Below, piece after piece: positions 59,923 through 64,000 of a stretch of DNA of 64,000 nt. Both the position numbers and the translations under genes were made by a program. The stretch lies in contig NC_068563.1 of the NCBI RefSeq assembly GCF_022201045.2, positions 23,719,001-23,783,000 of the forward strand, written 5' to 3'. The DNA comes from Citrus sinensis (Eukaryota > Streptophyta > Magnoliopsida > Sapindales > Rutaceae). Every line of letters begins with the position of its first letter. Positions within the stretch are counted from its first letter, which is position 1. The notes beneath the pieces were generated by a model. The model was not told where the DNA came from. It searched no databases and saw only the letters and a program-made list of their open reading frames with translations.

Positions 59923-61078
59923 CTCTACACCTTTTTTCTAAAGTAAAAGATCCTTTATTAAAAATCTTTTTTTACTTACATGTGATAATTGACAACTTGT
60001 ATTGGGGACCCGAATTTTTTTTACTTTCCTTCTCTTGTTTATATTTCTTTTGCCCTTTCGATAAATCCTTCTCTTAATTACTAGATTCATTTCACATTAT
60101 TTTCTCTTTCGTCCAATATAATAATCAAATATTCTCTTTGTCTTGTTAATATTACGAAATATAATAATCAAATATTTTTTCAAAGTAAGAGAGATGATCT
60201 ATTGAGCATGGTCTCGCTCATAAGGAGAGTGATGAGCACATGTCAAAGCTCTCAAAAAAATAAGTTGTAAGATCCAAAACTCTGTTAGCCTAAAAAGCTA
60301 TACGAACAGTAATTTTGATAATAACAAACTATGTATTAAGGGTAAAATAATAAAAATATATGTCACGATTTCACTAGTTCTTGAAAGGCAAAATTCATTC
60401 AAGCAATATCAAGCTCAAGACACACAATGGACAACAACACGATCAAGGATAAATATTAAGAGGACTAGCTCAAAGTGATATTCGTTGCTATAATTCTTAT
60501 CAAGTCGGTACAATTTAATGTATGCATGATTTAACATTTTAAAAGCTCAATATTTTGCTTAATAATAATCATTTGTTATAAACTAAGGCTTTATAATTAT
60601 AAGACAAGTAATTTTATGAGATTGGTTGTTTATTTTCAAAATAATGGACTAAAATAAAATGTTTTAAATTCTGGAGATAGACTTATTTGAAAATTTTATA
60701 ATATTTTATGCCACACTATAATTTCTAAAAGTTTTGGGGTAAAATCACAAATTTTGGAACGGTAGGGGCTAACTACTTAATTTGGAGCGACTAACCGTCT
60801 GAAGTCCAGAAACTTAGAGGCTAGTCGGCTAAATCTAGCGACTAACTACTTGGGCGAAATTTCAAATTTGATTTTGTAATGGGAATTTGCCATAACAATA
60901 TAGTAGCTAACCGCCTCATTTTAGCAGTGATCCGGCAATTTCCTAGAAAGTCAATAACGGCTAGTTTGATTGTTCAAACTATAAAAACTCAAATTGAACT
61001 CAAATCTAATAAGTTTTTCAAGTTCTATCAAGCTGAAATCAGTTTATACAACCTACCGTGAGTTTTCATTTTACTAAT
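59923..61078. other. Stretch between two transposons
   Basis: No gene. At about 60760-60920 short motifs of the type GGCTAACTACTTAA, GCGACTAACCG, GGCTAGTCGGCT and GCGACTAACTACTT recur in loose succession, perhaps the remains of a retroelement LTR region. Otherwise AT-rich. Confidence 0.35.
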
Positions 61079-61255
61079 CACTACTACACAAATGAACATA
61101 GATGACGTTTAAATTAATCTTATGATGACGAAGTAAAATTAGTCATCTTTGTAACAGTCATCTAAAACGAGGTACAAAAGATGACACGTAAAGATAGTCA
61201 TCTAATAAGTATCATAGATGACTCATTTCTCAAAAAGCAATCATCTAATATTGTT

Positions 61256-61708
61256 CTAATTTTGTAAAGAACCGTGTTCAGTATCAACATAGGTGACATA
61301 CTTTTCAAAAAATCGGTCTATTCTTGAAGGTTCGCCATTTATTCGCAGCTGAAGATAAGATTTTGCCCAAAAGAGAACTGCAATATGCATAATATGTTTA
61401 AAAAAAATTTCACAAATTAAATAAATGTGTATTAGTTCAGGAAAAGGGTTGTAAACACATTCTTTTATGCATTCCCATATCTTTTCTTTAGTCTCTGATG
61501 GCACTTTGCTCCAATCTTCATAAGAAATTCAAACCATGGTGCGTGCCAAGACACCCAAAAAGCTAAACAATCGTGTTGCTACCTTGCCATGTGGCTGTCC
61601 TCTTTTGTTATACTCGACTATAAGCTTCTGTCCATTGTTTCTATTTCTGACCAGCTGAGGTAAATTCGTTTGACCTCTACTTTTTCTTTTTTTGACAATT
61701 GAACTCAT
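61256..61708 (-). pseudogene. CACTA second-ORF protein (Transposase_24 type), fragment
   Basis: From ATG 61708 the frame gives a basic N-terminus, RGQTNLPQLVRNRNNGQK, EYNKRGQPHGKVATRLFSFL and a DWSKVPSETKEKIWECIK block, which is the hallmark of the plant En/Spm second ORF. A TGA at 61529-61531 interrupts it just before the SYEDW motif. An intron with donor GTTTAC and acceptor TTGCAG (about 61380-61460) probably follows the KEC codons, so the frame across it is not a true exon. Confidence 0.7.
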
Positions 61709-61881
61709 TTCTGTAGCAATGTTTTATAAACCTGCTGCAAAATAACTAAAGAAAAAGAAAAGAAAAAAATTGATGAGAATTTAATAGAAGAATAACAGGT
61801 CACATAAGCTAAATAAATGCTATACATTAAAATAATAATTTAGTACATCAACTCTGTTGAAAAAAAACTTACGTTTTTTTT

Positions 61882-62456
61882 CTAATCAACATTTTCAACC
61901 AATGTTTCCTCATTGATATCAGTTCGGATGTAAGCTAAATCATCATCACTCATTTTATCAAATGACTCAACATATGGCATCAAATTGCTAGAATTTTGAT
62001 GTTCTAACATGTTGTCACCTAGATCTTCTCTTGAATCGTCTATATATTCCCTACGTGGATTCACTATCACAATAGACCACCTTGGATCGAGTTGATCTTT
62101 AGCATAGAATACTTGTATCGATTGAGAAGACAAAATAAAACAATCATCTTTATGGCCTATCCTATTAAGGTTTACCAATGTAGCTCCTACCTCATCTTTT
62201 TTATCCCATGATTGTTTTCAACCCAATCACACTTAAATACGGGAATCTTGAACTTGTTGTAATCAAGCTCCCATATCTCTTGTATAACTCTATAAAATGA
62301 CATATTTGCCACCACATGATTCTTATCTTTAGCACTTGAAATCTGAAATGTATTTGCCTCTAAATAGACTCCATTGTTCTGTACAACTCGTAAGTCATCA
62401 CGTTCTTTGGTATGAAAACGATAACCATTAATTTCATAGCCTTGGTACTTTATCAC
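61882..62456 (-). pseudogene. CACTA tnp2 transposase C-terminal part (DUF4216), frameshifted
   Basis: Two overlapping frames carry contiguous DUF4216 sequence: INGYRFHTKERDD, VQNNGVYLEANTFQ, FKCDWVENNHGIKK in the first (62456-62187) and LVNLNRIGHKDDCFILSSQS, QVFYAKDQLDPRWSIV in the second (62178-61882). They would be one ORF but for a single missing base in the A run (T run 62197-62202 on the + strand). Confidence 0.75.
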
Positions 62457-62870
62457 TTCAGAGCGAGGTCCATGTGCAATCCACTTTAAGGCTTCCGAGA
62501 CATTGTTCCTTGATTCGTTAAGTTGAATTTCAACCTATATGATAGTAATAAAAATGTATATAAATAATACACAAATATCTTAGAATAACAAAAAAATGTT
62601 TATGGATGAACTATAGAGTTAATTACTTTTTGACGTAACCAATATATGAAAGTCCTATTATGTTCATCCTGTAGCCACTTTTTCTTCTTTGACTTTGCTA
62701 GATATTTCTTCTTCAAGAACTCCATATGCTCTCTAAGATATCAAAGATGAAATAAGAATGATTATAACTATTACGGAAAATATAACTAATATATATAAGA
62801 TAAAGGAAATAGCTACTAACATGATATACGACTGAACTTCATTTGTATTTTCTAGTACATACCTATGTGC

Positions 62871-63961
62871 CTACACCCACAATTTACGATCTATTTTAAC
62901 AACACATCTTCTTGGTAAAGGTAATCCAACATCAGATCTGTATTTTTTAGGTGGAATGCCAATTGCACCAACTTCAGATAAGTATTCTATGCAGAACTCA
63001 ATAGCCTCTTCAGCTATATATGATTTAGCAATGCAACCCTCTGGTTTATCTCGATTTCGTATATAATCTTTCAATATCTTCATTTGCCTCTCAAATGAAT
63101 ACATCCATCGGAGGTAAACATGTCCATAGAGTTTGACTTCTTTAACAAGGTGCACTAGTAAGTGAATCATAATATCAAAGAAAGCTGGCAAGAACTATTT
63201 TTCTAACAAGCATATAGTATTTACCAAATCTGCTTGCATTTAATCCAATTTTGACACATCCACTACTTTGTTGCACAAGTTGCTAAATAAAACACAAAAT
63301 CTTGTTATTACATATCTAACATGTTTTGGTAACAAGGATCGTATTGCTAAAGGAAGCAATTGTTGCATCAAAGCATGACAATCATGAGATTTCAAGCCAT
63401 AGAGTTTCAAATCTTGCAATGAGATTAGATTTCTAAAATTTGAACAATAGCCATCAGGAACCTTAAGTTCAAACAATGTCTTACATAATTTTTTCTTTTC
63501 TTCCCTGGACAAAGTATAACACGCAAGAGGCAATTTTGTTCCATTTTGGCCAACTCTTGGTAGTAATTCTTTCCTTGCACCCATTTCATCTAGATCCATA
63601 CGAGCTGCAAAACTATCTTTTGATTTCCCTGGAATGTCAAGTAAAGTCCCCACAAGACTTTCACACATTCTTTTCAATATGCATAACATCAATGGTGTGT
63701 CTAACATATAAAGACTTCCAATAATCAAGCTAAAAAAATAGATTTTTTCTTCCAACAACCTTTTTCATTGATATCAGTTGCACGACTATTTGCTTTTTTT
63801 TTCCCTACCAAGAAATTTAATCTTTGAACTCGTGCCGAGATTTCCTCTCCTTTCAGCGGTTCTGGAGCAATTTCAATTTCCTTTTCATTATTAAATGCCT
63901 TCTTCTGAAATTGATATAGATGATATCGTGGTAAAAATCTTCTATGACCGATATAAGACAT
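62871..63961 (-). pseudogene. CACTA tnp2 transposase with DUF4218, frame-broken
   Basis: The transposase reads leftwards in pieces. 63961-63725 holds YIGHRRFLPRYHLYQFQKKA. A stretch around 63690-63740 is in a third frame (YWKSLYVRHTIDVMHIEK). 63758-63240 holds CESLVGTLLDIPGKSKDS, LKSHDCHALMQQLLPLAIRS and LPKHVRYVI. 63191-62871 holds DUF4218 (PAFFDIMIHLLVHLVKEVKL, YLRWMYSFERQMKILK). At least two frameshifts around 63690-63760 and stops between pieces show it is inactive. The N-terminal domain lies outside the window. Confidence 0.8.
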
Positions 63962-64000
63962 TTTTTTACTATGACCGAGCCGAACTGCACATGTTTTTTC

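Larger units (their letters stand above)
61079..64000 (-). mobile_element. CACTA (En/Spm) transposon, left part, decayed
   Basis: The left end begins CACTACTACACAAATGAAC at 61079, the CACTA-class terminus. Subterminal copies of the motif (T)AGATGAC / GTCATCT(A) occur in both orientations at about 61098-61255 (at least seven copies), like the TNPA-binding repeats of En/Spm. Behind them, on the minus strand, lie an accessory transposase ORF and a tnp2-type transposase, both frame-broken. The element runs past the right edge of the window, so its other end and full length are unknown. Confidence 0.9.

Noticed and set aside
1-64000. CRISPR arrays, bacterial defence systems, operons
   Set aside because: The introns and gene families show plant nuclear DNA; no regularly spaced repeat array is present apart from the 76-bp minisatellite, which has no spacers.

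Overview
This window is nuclear DNA of a flowering plant, almost certainly a woody eudicot (a Rutaceae such as Citrus would fit, but I cannot prove it). The signs are an AT-rich background, GT-AG introns of plant size, plant-only gene families (OVATE proteins, GIR-type EAR repressors, FAR1-related genes) and many small DNA transposons. There are no operons; each gene is an independent transcription unit.

Layout, left to right. 1.6-7.8 kb (+): a 14-exon E2F cell-cycle transcription factor with a minor-spliceosome (U12-type) last intron and E2F-type sites upstream. 8.4-9.5 kb (-): a chloroplast-targeted DUF1279 membrane protein, convergent with E2F. 10.8-11.3 kb (-): a small plant protein interrupted by one in-frame TAG. 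14.1-14.6 kb (+) and 15.6-16.1 kb (-): two different OVATE-family repressors facing each other tail to tail. 22.0-22.9 kb (-): an intronless CAF1 deadenylase. 33.9-35.4 kb (-): PNO1/DIM2, a KH-domain ribosome-assembly factor with a 5'UTR intron that holds a MITE. 42.2-42.6 kb (-): a GIR1/GIR2-like EAR repressor. 49.7-51.5 kb (-): a small two-exon membrane-anchored coiled-coil protein. 53.4-55.7 kb (-): a decayed FAR1-related gene. 56.5-57.5 kb (-): a short-chain dehydrogenase of the plant SDR110C type. 61.1 kb to the end (-): the left part of a decayed CACTA (En/Spm) transposon running out of the window.

The gene-poor stretches (16-22, 23-33, 35-42, 43-49 and 57-61 kb) are repeat deposits. 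I could place exact ends and target-site duplications on several elements: Ac-like hAT elements with 8-bp duplications (17.6, 45.4 and 59.4 kb), PIF/Harbinger-like MITEs with 3-bp duplications (23.7, 28.6 and 34.8 kb), a Mutator-like terminal-repeat element (25.2 kb), a foldback MITE family (26.5 and 41.2 kb), an unnamed 0.8-kb repeat in two copies (12.1 and 19.7 kb) and a segment present three times (30.5, 32.2 and 40.5 kb) carrying later insertions. A sequence resembling the start of plastid trnI-GAU and its intron sits at 38.4 kb.

The genes do not form one pathway. They are a typical euchromatic mix: cell-cycle control, growth repression, mRNA decay, ribosome assembly, a plastid protein and an oxidoreductase. 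I found no convincing new biological system. The strongest leads are the U12 intron and E2F sites of the E2F gene, the convergent OVATE pair, the stop-interrupted small gene, the nonsense pattern of the FAR1 pseudogene, and the insertion histories readable from the nested repeats.
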